From Metridium senile (taxonomy: Eukaryota; Cnidaria; Anthozoa; Actiniaria; Metridiidae): a stretch of DNA of 64,000 nt. Location of the stretch: contig OX459100.1 in the NCBI GenBank assembly GCA_949775045.1, forward strand, positions 654,501-718,500, in the 5' to 3' direction. The notes under the pieces are model-generated. The model did no database searches. It saw only the letters and a program-made list of their open reading frames with translations, and was not told where the DNA came from. A program made the translations under genes and the position numbers. Below are positions 14,201 through 24,810 of this stretch, piece after piece; within the stretch, counting starts at the first letter, position 1, and the number at the start of each line of letters is the position of its first letter.

Positions 14201-17200
14201 ATTTACAAAGAAAACAAGCCAAAATTGCTCAACTTCGTGTAATAAAATACATTTTAAAAGTTTTTAAAAGGTGATCTCAGTTAGGTAGGGGGTGCAAATC
14301 AAAGATGAAATGTTGACTAAACGTTTGCACTATCAAATGTTTAATAATGTCAATAACTAAGGCCCTGTCCACACGTAGCCGGGTATTTTTGAAAACGGAT
14401 GTTTTTTTATCCGTATGCAAAAAAAATCTGCGTCCATACAGAGCATGCGCACGCATGCGCTCTTTACAGTAACACATCCGCGAAAATTCAACACTTTGCG
14501 CCATCTTTGTTTACTTCACTCGCTTCACAATCCAACCGCTTTTTATATAGTAAATATGTCTAAACAGGCGAGTAAATCAAAGGGAAAGAGAAGGCTGTAT
14601 TCTACATATTATTATATTCTTTTAAAGGTCAAAATCGCCGTGGTTTTGCTGGCCGTCGGTTTATGCTCTTTAACGGCGCTGTTTTAACTCCAGATCAGCG
14701 AAATTATCCTTAAAATCTTTTGTCGCCTCCTTGTATAATTAGCTTGAATGTTTAAATAGGCAACTTGCGATTGTATGTAGGCTATAAAGTTTGAAACAAG
14801 CCCAAGAAGAAGTGAAACGTGAACAGCCTGACGTCATCGTATTCAAAAAGCTCCGTTTTCGCCGTCCACACGTATACGATAAACCTCCGGCTAAAAAAAT
14901 CTACAGTTTGGAGAGCGTATTCGAAAACCTCCGTTTTCGGTGACCGAAAACGCCGTTTACGTGTTGACGGAAGGCGTAAACGGAGGAAAAAAGCTCCGTT
15001 TTCAAAAATACCCGGCTACGTGTGGAAGGGCATAAGACTCTTTTTTTTAGCTCAAATTTGTGAAAAATCGGCATTTTTTGTGGGGAGCCAATATTCCAAC
15101 TGTAATTTGTGGATTTTAATAACAGGTTAAACTTAGGTAGGGGGTGCAAAATTAACATCGTAATCCAAGCAACATTCTGCATCCTTTACTTCTATAAAAA
15201 CCTTTTTTATAAGACTCTCTTTTTTAAGCTGAATATTTGAGCTCATTATCTAAGGCCGGCTTTCGGCTGACGTTCAAATCCCAATGTGCCACTTTAAGTT
15301 ATGCGGTGTAATAGGTTAAGCTGCAATTTGTAATAACTCTAATTAAGTAATCCTACTCTCTTTGTTCTCGGTAATAAATAGGCTTAAGTCGAACAAGTGA
15401 AATGATTCTTTTGTCAACCGTTCAGAACTTCATCTAATCAGACGTTCAGACAACCAATCAGAACTCATCCTCGGGAACCCAGGGGTATTCTTCTGTCGCT
15501 CGTTTCTCGCTTCCACAACATATACCCCTGGGAACGTAGTCTGTTCGAGCTTGTTCCGGAAGTCAAAATTCAGCTCTTTCCTGATTGGTCGACCATATTA
15601 GGTCGACCAATGAAAATCAAGATAACCTTTCAAAGAAAGTCGTTAAATAAGTTTGAATTTTGACTTCCGGAACAAGCTCGAACAGACTACGTTCCCAGGG
15701 GTATATGTTGTGGAAGCGAGAAACGAGCGACAGAAGAATACCCCTGGGTTCCCGAGGATGATCAGAACTAACAATGGCGATAATTTATTCGAATTATGCC
15801 TATTTTGAATAATTTTCGGGCCGTAAGTACATGTCCAAAAAGACAATAGAATTCTGTGCGATGTCTCTGGTTTACAAATACTAAAATATATAATACATAC
15901 AATATGAACTTAGTAAGACGTGGTGGCCTAGTTTTTAGCGTATCGGACTTTGGATCAACCGGTCTGGGGTTCGATTCCTGGCCCTGGCGACTGCGTTGTG
16001 TCCTTGGGCAAGATGCTTTACTTTCACATTGTCTCACTTCACCCAGGTGTACAAATGGGTACCAGCAACATAGTTAGGGAAACTTAACATGCTGGGGGGT
16101 AACCTGCGATAGACTAGTATCCTATCCAGGGGGAGTTAAGCAGTACTCCCAGTCGCTTCAAACTACGGAAACCGGCCATGTGGGCCAACTTGGCCCGAGT
16201 ATGACTTAACCTTACCTAATATAAACTTTTAAAAATGTTTGACTAACCTGTATCCAAACTGGCTTGCACATACAAGGCTGTTAAAGCATGCTTGCCAAAT
16301 CAACTCTCGACATGCATCTGGACCATGAACACTCCACTGTGGTCCAACAGCGTGCAGGATTCTCTTGCATGGAAGTTTCCCAGGAGCAGTATGGGCAACT
16401 TGTCCAACGGGTACTGGACCCAAATGTTTTACTAATTGGCGTGACTCTTTCTGTATCTGATCACCTCCTTGACTGACTATGGCTCCTGCCAAGCCTCCAC
16501 CATGCTCTAGGCGTTCATTGGCTGCATTGACAATGGCGTCAACGTGTTGTTGTGTGATGTCAGCTTGGTAAACTGACACAATCACACCACTTTCAAGAGT
16601 ATGTGTTAACTCTGCAGGTAACTGTGCATGGGTATCTGGTTTTGGTAATACATCACTGGTTGAAGCTGACTTCAAGGCTTTCCTGGTTTTCCTCTGTTTT
16701 CCTTGAAGTCTTTGCATTGCTTGTGAAACGTGTTCACTTCTGCCATAAACAGACACTGTCTTGTCTTTGTACTCAATCACAACATCAAGCTGTTTCATGA
16801 GCTCATCGCAAAGTTGTTTAACATTCACTTCATCAGTGTTCAAGTCAAAGCTCTTCTTGTCCATTGATGGGAAGTTTTTTTGATACAGAGTTATGAATTC
16901 TTCTTTTCCTACCTCGAATGACTCCTCATTACCCAATGCACTCAGTGTTGCTTTACCTCGGTTGGTCGTGTAGTCTATCTTTATTTTGTACTGGCCCTCA
17001 ACGCTTTGGATTTGTTTACGTAGGATGTGCATAAGCTCTGGCTGGACATCCACAACGAGAGGTTCACACTCTTTCTGGTGCATGCCATTGCGATCATTAC
17101 TGCTGACATCAACATTGTGGGCTCCATTAGTTGTAGCATAAGAGGAGAGCTTAAGGCCTGTCTCATTAATCTGGCTGTAAGACCCAGATACCCAGTAGCC

Positions 17201-20200
17201 ATCACACAGTTCAATAAACTTGATGTTAGTGTCCTTCGCAATATTAGTGAGGACTTCCTCCAACTCTTTTGATGTCAGATTGAGACTAGCAGGGTTTATT
17301 TTAGCACTCACCAGACTAAACACTTGTTTCTGCCAAAAGAAAAGAAAAAACGAATACAGCAAAAATTAAATTATTAAACTGAATGGTGACGTAAATAAGG
17401 ATTGCTATTTAAGGTGAGCTTTGCAGCCATACGGTCTACAATCATGATAAATAAGTACCAGTAGTGATGTATGTGTTAGTAAGAGGCACTCGCTAAAAGA
17501 TGTTCATGGCCAAGGTTTGTTACCAAGACAGTGGTTGTTCAACAACATTTAGATGCAGGTAAGTGGGCGGGTAGTATCCCATCCCATCCCATCCCATCCC
17601 ATCCAATCCAATCCAATCCCATCTCAAAAATCAAAGTCGCATTACAGTTGTTTTTGAATTTCAACTCCTTTTTACAAGGATTTTAACATGACATCTGCCT
17701 CTATGCTGTACAAAGTTAAAGTTGTCAGGAAGTTCAGCAGTTGAAACTTGAAAAATGCTATGTAGTTTTATGATGTGGTTAAGCTTGTCATTGCCTTGTC
17801 AATCATTCCTTCTTTTCAACCAATAGGAACGTGCGGCCTCTAGCAGCTGCGCTGACACAAAAATGCAGGGGATGAATGCAGACACCCCTTAATTTCTTCC
17901 CCTTGCCCCAACCCTTTATTTCCCTGATCCCCCAGGAAACATCACAAAGGCTACAGCTAGTAAACATGGAATGAGAATTATGAAATCTATTTTCACAATT
18001 AATGCTTAGTATCATTATAAGTTTGTAGAGGGAAATGGTTAGGAAGCCCTTTGTTGTATGTTTTTGTACACTTTTTTTCAAGCGTGACCGTGCATAATCT
18101 TTTGTTTCGCAATTGTTTTAGCAATATTGGATACGTCTGAGTGAACAGACCAAAAATCTTTATTTTGGTTGTTGCTTCAAAATACTCAAAGATTTAAAAC
18201 AAATATTACAATATTCCTGACAATAATCTCATAGAAAAAGTTTATGTTGACTCATTTTTGCAATTTTGATTGGCCATAAAGAAAAAATTGTGCACGGTCG
18301 AGACCGGTTCAACTTCGAAATGCAAACAAAGAAGTACAACAAAAGGTTTCCTAACCAGTCCCCTCTATAAACTATGTTAGTATTGAGCCTTTAGAACAAA
18401 CTTATGTGGTGTCACATGATATTTCTTTTAGTTTTAATGTCTTCTTTTGGTTGACAATGTTATTGACATTGACATGAGTGGGTTAATTGGTTAAACTAAA
18501 CTATTTTAAATAATATATATATTTTTAAAAAAAACCAACGCGGATAATTCGACGTTTTGATGGCATATCCTGCCATCATTATCAAGAATTTTATTAGGAA
18601 ATATATGCATACAGAAAGAGAAGAATATTATATCAAAAGTCAATCTTATAAATAATATATCCCATCAATTAAAATATCTTTAAGCAGAACATGCACACAA
18701 TTCTATTATGATATTGAAATATGGTATTATGATGGTAACATACCTCGCTGACAGGAGGAGTCTCTTCCTTGGTGTATGGTTCCAAATGGAGTATGGTACC
18801 CTTAAAGTTTTGCTCTTTCTGAAGTATACTTACTGCAACTAGAAATATCATGCATACATTATAAATACACAAAATATAGTTGAGTATAATTATTATTTGA
18901 ATAGAATCACTGCAGCAATTAGCTGGACAAGACAATGTGGTGTTTCCAAGGCAACAATAAAGGTGAACAATTTAAAGTTAAACACTGCATGCACACAGTA
19001 TAAATATTCTGTAATAAAATTGACGACAGCAAGAAATATAGATTTATTTGAGGTTGCGACACTACCTAGTGTCATTATCAAGAAGATATTTATAAATAGT
19101 ATAAATAGAATTTCTGGTGTTTTAGACATTAATTATAATCCTTTGTAAGTAAAAAAGTAAGACATTTCTTTTTTAAAAACTATCTAATTAAATGTTTCCC
19201 AAATACAGGGACCGCTTCTACACACATGCAAATACTATAGCCCCCCCCCCCCCACCCACTTTTTTGCGCAGAAAAATTAAAAATGAAAATGAAAATAAAT
19301 GAAAATATCAATTTGCCTTTTTTTCAATTTGTCCGATAATTTTTGCCTTAAACTTGTATTGCAAATTCACAATTTATTGTGGCATGATTGGGCAGAACTG
19401 AATTGTGGGTTTCTTCAACTGTGGTTTGCGCAGGAAATGAATGCCAGTCCCCTACTCCCCCCCCCCCCCCCCCCCCCCACACACACACTTTTTAATGTGC
19501 TGATGATCAACATATACCAGCATAGACCTGAAAGAATTACTAGTAGTGTAGATGTATAGTATAGTATTATATATATGTATTTATATATATTGTCCCAAAC
19601 ATGTTTCTTACTAGTTTTGAACAACAAATTAAAAATCTTCCTTTTTTCAGTGCAATTATTTTATTCTATTCTTAATTTATTTCAACAATCAATCAACCAA
19701 ATATTGAAATTGTATATGATTGAAGAATTATATAGTAATATGGCGCATATCATATTTTGTTGCCTTTAAATTGTAACTTTTAGGGTTTACTAATCTGATT
19801 GGGTATATTTAATAAAGAACACATTATAAAATTCATGAATAATTAATGAGCAATTGACAAAAGAATTCACGACGGAGGTTGTATATCCAATACAGATTCG
19901 TCCTAATTTGCATATAAGTTTAAACTTGAATTTTCTCAGCCAGATTTACTTTTATCTTGACAATTTTAGTAAAATATCAAATAACTAATGTTGGAGTTTC
20001 ATAAGTACTAAATTGTCTTCGACTCGCCACTGTATATATCACATACAGATCGGTCACTCATATTGTATAATTAGTACAAAAACATTACGGTCATATTTTG
20101 AAGTGCATGTACACAGTTTTCTTTTCTTGTGTGAGTATCACAAGCTTAAATGTGTATGTGACTTAAATAAGGATGATATTTGCCTGATATAACTAAATTC

Positions 20201-21257
20201 TATATATGATCCTTTAAGGTGCTTATAAGATTCAATTAGGTCTTTGATGACTATAACTTTTCTTGAAATATGATAACATACCAGTGGGATGGGGGAGACT
20301 CCCTTTGTCCAAGTGGTAAGGGGTGATAGGCCCCAGGGGGGGAATCCCTTAAAAAACAACCCTTTTAGGGTTGAAAATAAGACCCTTGCATACCTTTAAA
20401 TTGGACTGAATTTTCAAAACTGTCCATCAAGCACCCCTATCCATTTTTTAAGGGATCAAAAGTGAATCACATAACATGACTATGTACCTGTAAGGATCAT
20501 TTTTACTTGGCTTTGTTAGTAATAAGCTTAATTTATAGCTGCCAAGAACATTGTACATTTTAGCAGTTGAAATCAACAAGTTTAATTAACAGTTCAATTT
20601 ATGTATACCTTTTAAGCTGCCATTTTAGCTCACTGATCAACTCTTAACCGCTTGGACAAGGAATGTTTCCCTCGGTATGCATATAGGTTATGTTTTTTAC
20701 ATAATTTCTTAAAATAATGTTACTTATAATATATGTTAATTATTACCCAAAGAAATTATTATACTGGAGATTAAATATGTTAGGTGAATTACAATGATAT
20801 CATATAAAGTTTCATCAAGTATTAAACTGGGAAGAAATACATTATGTATGAAGTGTAAAAATCGTACTTTAGCCCACCCCCACTAAGTAAATGTGAAAGT
20901 GAAAGTTTACTGTATGTATTATATATAGCGGAAGTGTCGACATCGATCAAAGCAGGTTTACAGTGAGATTTACTATAGAAACGAGATCTTTTTATGCCTA
21001 TTTGGTTATATTTATAGCTGTATATACCAACCATTGTCTTCATCAAAGGTTACTATAGCTTTGTCCTCAGATAACATCACCACCGAGTAGATTTCGCCTC
21101 CACCATTTTGCTTCCTTTGGAAGTGAATGATAAGTTGATCTCGTTCTGTCCCAGGCGGTACATTCGATACAACTACACTTCGCTGTACTTGTTCATCGCT
21201 TAAATCTTGTACTAGTTCGCTATTAGAAGTAGAATTGTCATCGCTTTCGTCGTCCAT
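8280..21257 (-). CDS. Gene 1: macrodomain-RING-Deltex E3 ligase-like protein (DTX3L/PARP14-like N-terminus)
   Basis: Seven exons join in phase: 21032-21257, 18744-18838, 16248-17329, 10608-13408, 10046-10341, 9079-9302 and 8280-8406, about 1616 codons in all. Exons 1-2 form an RRM-like domain (VVVSNVPPGTERDQL ... HFQRKQNGGGEI ... ILQKEQNFKGTILHL), as in PARP10/14 and DTX3L. Exon 3 has KH-like segments and the N-half of a macrodomain (VNAANERLEHGGGLAGAI, HAVGPQW). Exon 4 completes the macrodomain (PAISSGIFGVPRDVC) and adds a roughly 800-residue K/E/D/Q-rich, probably disordered region. Exon 5 is a RING-HC (CPLC ... CGHMICEDC ... CSTC) entering the DTC domain; exons 6-7 finish the DTC (HPNPG, LPDTPQG, HKTNLNGGP, GYPDPDYL). 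Known DTC domains bind ADP-ribose/NAD+ and work with the RING in ubiquitin transfer. The predicted role is a nuclear/cytosolic E3 reading ADP-ribosylation. The first donor (AATG|GTTGGT) is weak, so the exon 1/2 join is the least certain. The gene appears intact. Confidence 0.9.
8748..8912. mobile_element. Foldback MITE in last intron of gene 1
   Basis: The two halves are near-perfect inverted copies: agtccttttcacagt ... cgaggttcgcgttgttgc on the left, gcaacaacgcgaacctcg ... aactgtgaaaaaggact on the right. It has no coding capacity. It lies between the last two exons of gene 1. Confidence 0.85.
9340..9920. repeat. tattacacactgcatat minisatellite interrupted by a LINE 3' end
   Basis: Degenerate copies of a roughly 18-26 bp unit (agatattacacactgcatat) fill 9340-9460 and resume at 9800-9912. 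The LINE fragment at 9461-9800 sits between the two blocks, so the LINE landed inside the minisatellite. The whole region is intronic in gene 1. Confidence 0.75.
9461..9800 (-). mobile_element. LINE 3' fragment (C-terminus of reverse transcriptase ORF)
   Basis: The minus-strand frame ending at 9587 reads YNLRDRVIKLTLPKPRTE ... SFQFSCAKLWNNLPTEARS ... SLNTFKMCI, the typical C-terminal tail of jockey/CR1-type invertebrate LINE proteins. Beyond the stop are a short 3' UTR with AATAAA and a tail of (ACCAAT)n-like repeats (ttggta on the plus strand at 9461-9490). It is 5' truncated and inserted in an intron of gene 1. Confidence 0.8.
10445..10570. repeat. CACT/CATT microsatellites
   Basis: A (cact)n run at about 10456-10482, followed by degenerate attcattt / catccatt repeats. 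It lies in the intron between the long exon 4 and the RING exon of gene 1. No coding signal. Confidence 0.85.
11680..12036 (-). repeat. Coding minisatellite, 51 bp x 7, in gene 1
   Basis: Seven in-frame copies of a 51-bp unit encode the 17-residue repeat KNTQQQSDKDMKKEDEK with K/Q, D/E and S/R exchanges. It lies within the charged region of exon 4 of gene 1. The homologous region has five copies in gene 3 and one in gene 5, so the tract changes length readily. Confidence 0.92.
13453..13587. mobile_element. Short TIR element, family 'cagcctgca' (copy 1 of 3)
   Basis: Terminal inverted repeats cagcctgcagagcaggcgtt and (inverted) aacgcctgttttgcaggctg enclose about 135 bp. The same element lies at the equivalent intron position beside gene 3 (36178-36324) and gene 5 (58243-58403), so it predates the tandem duplication. 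Confidence 0.8.
13600..13870. repeat. TTTG/TTTA-rich simple repeat
   Basis: Long run of tttgtttg/tttattta units on the plus strand, in the intron between exons 3 and 4 of gene 1. The same kind of tract follows gene 5 at 58430-58768. Its cysteine/phenylalanine-rich open frames are artefacts. Confidence 0.9.
14361..15031. mobile_element. Non-autonomous TIR DNA transposon, about 670 bp
   Basis: Begins ggccctgtccacacgtagcc and ends ggctacgtgtggaagggc; the first and last roughly 40 bp are inverted copies, and similar 'cacacgtat ... cctccgtttt' motifs recur internally. No transposase frame is present. An 18-bp direct repeat (ttaggtagggggtgcaaa) lies outside it near 14281 and 15134, suggesting it is nested in another repeat. 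Intronic in gene 1. Confidence 0.8.
15466..15761. mobile_element. Foldback MITE with 8-bp target duplication (hAT-like)
   Basis: Arms of about 115 bp (catcctcgggaacccagggg ... and the inverse ... cccctgggttcccgaggatg) surround a small loop containing ggtcgaccaat. It is flanked on both sides by tcagaact (15458-15465 and 15762-15769). The 8-bp duplication is typical of hAT-family elements. Intronic in gene 1. Confidence 0.88.
15910..16215 (+). mobile_element. tRNA-derived SINE (copy A)
   Basis: The head carries pol III box A-like gtggcctag and box B-like ggggttcgattcc (about 15925-15980). It is followed by a body with tgtccttgggcaagatgctt and gatagactagtatcctatcc. It ends just before exon 3 of gene 1, and a duplicate copy lies at 36399-36700 beside gene 3. 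Confidence 0.85.
17575..17625. repeat. (ATCCC)n microsatellite
   Basis: About ten atccc/atcca units in the intron between exons 2 and 3 of gene 1. A degenerate counterpart lies at about 38655-38700 in the duplicated unit. Confidence 0.9.
18839..21031. other. First intron of gene 1
   Basis: About 2.2 kb without exon-like sequence. It holds two short poly-C runs (about 19238-19253 and 19459-19482) and ordinary AT-rich DNA. The right part (about 20100-21030) aligns with 39520-40509 in the second unit with small indels, as expected for duplicated non-coding DNA. Confidence 0.6.
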
Positions 21258-21356
21258 GACAAAGCAAGCTTCTAGCGACTTCGTTTAGAGAACTCGGGTT
21301 CCTGGAACTCAAGTTTTGTAGGACTGGAAATAGCGTGACATTGCGTGACAGAATTC

Positions 21357-21366
21357 GGGGAATCCC
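21357..21366. promoter_or_regulatory. kB-like site, gene 1 side
   Basis: GGGGAATCCC matches the GGGRNWYYCC kB consensus exactly and lies about 100 bp upstream of the gene 1 ATG. The equivalent place above gene 3 reads gaatatcccgg, so the site is lost there. Confidence 0.5.
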
Positions 21367-22042
21367 GGCTCCTTGGTGAGACGCCTGATAAATAAATAAA
21401 AGATCATGCATTTTTATTAGGGAATATCTTTGAATTCGACTGATTATTCTAGATTGGACTTAGGGGAAAATAATATATCTTTTTTGAAAATACACAAAAA
21501 GTATTAAATAAAATCGTAACAACCACTGCAAATAAACAACTACATATTTTATTCTACGGAGAAGATGTAAGAATTATATTTAAAATATGGAAAATGTTTT
21601 GAATTCAAAAGACATAATCATTCTAAGCCAAAATTATTTTAATTAGTAAAGTGAAAAATACATAAAAAACAATGGTGAAAAGTGTTTTAAAAATGTATTT
21701 CGAAAGTACAGTGTAAAAATAAACATCAGCCATTCTCTCGAATTTTGTACAAAATTTTGGACTGCCTGTCATTTAGTTTTTTTAAGACCGCGACGGGCTG
21801 CCGTACATATAGACACTGCGAAAAATAAAAGCGATCTGTTTATACTAAAAGTGCAAGTTTCCATTTTCGCAGATTTATATTCGTAAAAAATCCAACAATT
21901 TTTCTTCTAAAACAGAATCGCAAATTAAATAAATTTATAACCTTATTATTTGACTGAATATAAATCAAAATCATTTTTTTTTTTTTTGCAAACTCATCGT
22001 TTCAAATATAAACTGATTACATCACCATGATTCGGCGAATCA

Positions 22043-22054
22043 GGGGATTCCCCC
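22043..22054. promoter_or_regulatory. kB-like site, gene 2 side
   Basis: GGGGATTCCCCC contains a perfect kB consensus (GGGGATTCCC) about 105 bp upstream of the gene 2 ATG. It is unchanged in the duplicate promoter at 41384-41395, although flanking bases differ. Confidence 0.55.
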
Positions 22055-22093
22055 GAAAGGTTGGTGGCACAATTAGCATTTCCGGGACTTTTT

Positions 22094-22118
22094 ACTTTCG
22101 TTTTCTCAGCATATAAAT
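22094..22118. promoter_or_regulatory. IRF/ISRE-like element and TATA-like box upstream of gene 2
   Basis: Minus-strand GAGAAAACGAAAGT (22094-22107) fits the IRF core GAAANNGAAA. Four bases further is the TATA-like atataaat (22111-22118), 42 bp before the ATG. In the duplicated promoter a 14-bp deletion removes the IRF-like core but leaves the TATA-like box. Confidence 0.4.
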
Positions 22119-22159
22119 CTGTTCTTTGTACACCAGTTTTATTTCGCTATCTGTACAAG

Positions 22160-23047
22160 ATGGATGATGCTTTTTCTTGTTTGAACCAAGACGTGTTTGT
22201 TCGTAGTGTTGTGGTAGGTTGGTTGAAGCCATCAGTAGTCGACAAGGATGATATAGCCATACATTTCCAGTCCCGAAAGAATGGTGGTGGAGATATTAAC
22301 AAAGTGGTTATGTTTAGCAATGGATCCAACGCGCTCGTAACTTTTGAAGACAAAAAATGTACGGTAATAAATCATTGAATCGGCTATCAGTATTTTGTAG
22401 ACTGCAAACTTGAATTGCTAGGAACACATTCCCTACTTTACTTGTAGGCTGAAACGTAAACAATATATGCATTTATGGTTCTATATGTCGGCCAGTCTCC
22501 GCTATAACTGTAATTATTATAGTCTAATTTGTGTCAAATGTTTTATTTTCTATACTGTAGATGAAATATGTTTTATTTGCTGTCTCTAGCTTACCCTGCC
22601 GGCAGAGGTTCCTTTCTCTTACACGACGAGGAAAGAGAAAGGAACCTCTGCTCGCAGGGTATTTCTAGCTATAAGTGTGTCAATTTATTATGCGCTGAAT
22701 AATGATTCTTTGCAATCAGACTACTATGCCAGTAAAATGTATTTGATCGCACTCATCGCCGGTATTGTAGTGTATGTTCATACTGAATCTCGTTAAGATT
22801 ATCAGCAGTCATACAGATATTTTACTAGTCTACAGTGTTGTAATTATAAAAGGAAGATAGTTCAATCGTTGAATTATTTATTTTACCTTAATGTAAGTAA
22901 TTTATTCGATAATATTTAATTGGACCTTGATCTCTTGATATAGGTCACTCAGTTGATGTCTTTCTGTGTGTCTGTCGTATATGTGTGTGTCTGTCTTTGT
23001 GCCTGTCTGTTTTTATCGATTTCTTAATGCCTGTCTGTGTCTGTCTG

Positions 23048-23098
<51 letters not shown>

Positions 23099-24774
23099 GT
23101 CTGTCTCTCTGTGTCTGTCTGTTTTTATCGATTTCTTTATTCTATTTTCACATGTATTTGCTCGTTCGTCTATTTGTTATTATTACTATTTTCTTTATTT
23201 AAGGTGTGCAAGGCGTACTAGACAAAGAACATGTTATTAACAGAGTAAAGGTCGTTGTCAATCATTGTCATCCTCGTCAAAATATGGCAAAACCAGCACA
23301 AGTGAGTTAAAAATCATATTGTAACTTCACCACACCCTCCCTTATATAGGAACCATAGGGGAGGGGGAGGGGAGGGAATTGTTCCGCTATAATTACTTTT
23401 CTTATCGTTATATTCCATATTGTTATTATAATCATTTACGTTTTCCTATTTATTTACTTTATTTTCCATATTAATTGTAAGAGCACTGAGATTTATATAT
23501 GAGGTGCGCTAAGAATGAAATTATTATCATTTTTATTATTATTACTCCTCATTATTATCATTTTTATTTATATTACTCCTCCTTATTATCATTTTTATTA
23601 TTATTACTCCTATTTATTATCATTTTTATTTATATTATTATTACTCCTCCTTATTATCATTTTTATTTTTATTATTATTACTCCTCCTTGGCTTCTTCTT
23701 CGGCATGGGAGCTGAATACCCCAACTGTGTCATTGGTGTTTTTCTAACTGCTAAAAACGTGTCATTTTCGTATATACAATAATTGTACAACATTAATTTT
23801 GCTTTGTACGCCGAATCTATTCAAAAACGTTTTGTACCATACTGCCTCAAGAAGTTATTATTCTTTTGTGGTCGTATTTGCAGGTCTTCTCTACAGTATT
23901 AGCTAAGATTGACCCAGCAGTTATCAACGTGTCTGTGCAGGATACTCGTATCTTGGTCAAAAGAGTTCAAGAAGAGTTTAATGTGAATTGTGTGGAAAAC
24001 AGCGATGAAACGTTTGTGGTTTCTGGATCGTACCAACAGATTGTTGATTGCCATGACCTTCTTCGTTTTCTTCTCTCTCAAAGTCCTCAAAGCCAAAGCA
24101 AAACCAATCCCGTCGACAATCATGCGATAGGAGATGACCACGCGGGTCATGTTAGTGATCCAATAAAGGGTAAACTCACAAAGAGAGTGGGAACACAGCT
24201 GCGCGGTGGAGGCAATAAAGAAGTACATCGATCTGCTAAAATTTCAGAAGAATGCCCTTCAAAGAACGACTCTGATGTGCACATGTACCCCGCAGAAATC
24301 AAGATCACGGCAAAAGAATGGATTTGTTTTGGTATAGCATACAAAAAGCAGCTCGCACAGCTCGTGAAGGAATATAACGTGGGCTTTCAGCCGATGGGCA
24401 CGACTTGTAAAGTAAACGCTCAATCAAAAGATTGCGATAAAGAGAAGGTCAAGACAGCGACTAAGGAGCTTGCGTTGATGTACAACAAGGCTGTAGAGAA
24501 CATGAAGTGCGCGAGGTTTGCACTGGCTAATGGTGAAGACGAGCAGCAAGCTAAGCAACTTTTCCTGGACATAAACAAGAACGAACAGGTTGTCATCGAA
24601 CGAGCACCCGATAGACAGAGCTGGGAGATAATTGGTGAAGGTGGAAAGGTCGACGACATTCTACAAAACCTGGAAAGTAAAGTTAAAATCAAAATACTGG
24701 ACCTGGACTCGACAGAAACGAACAGTGATACTGAGACAGATGATGACAAATCGATTATCAATGTTCACAACAAA

Positions 24775-24810
<36 letters not shown>

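Larger units (their letters stand above)
21258..22159. promoter_or_regulatory. Shared head-to-head promoter of genes 1 and 2
   Basis: The start codons of gene 1 (minus, 21257) and gene 2 (plus, 22160) are about 0.9 kb apart with no gene between, so the interval must hold both promoters. NF-kB-like sites lie about 100 bp upstream of each ATG, and an IRF-like site plus a TATA-like box lie on the gene 2 side. The arrangement recurs at 40736-41487. Vertebrate PARP9 and DTX3L likewise share a bidirectional, interferon-gamma-responsive promoter. The regulatory reading is inferred from motifs only. Confidence 0.7.

Noticed and set aside
15925..15990. Second tRNA-like sequence
   Set aside because: Same reasoning: head of a SINE, duplicated at 36399 together with the locus.
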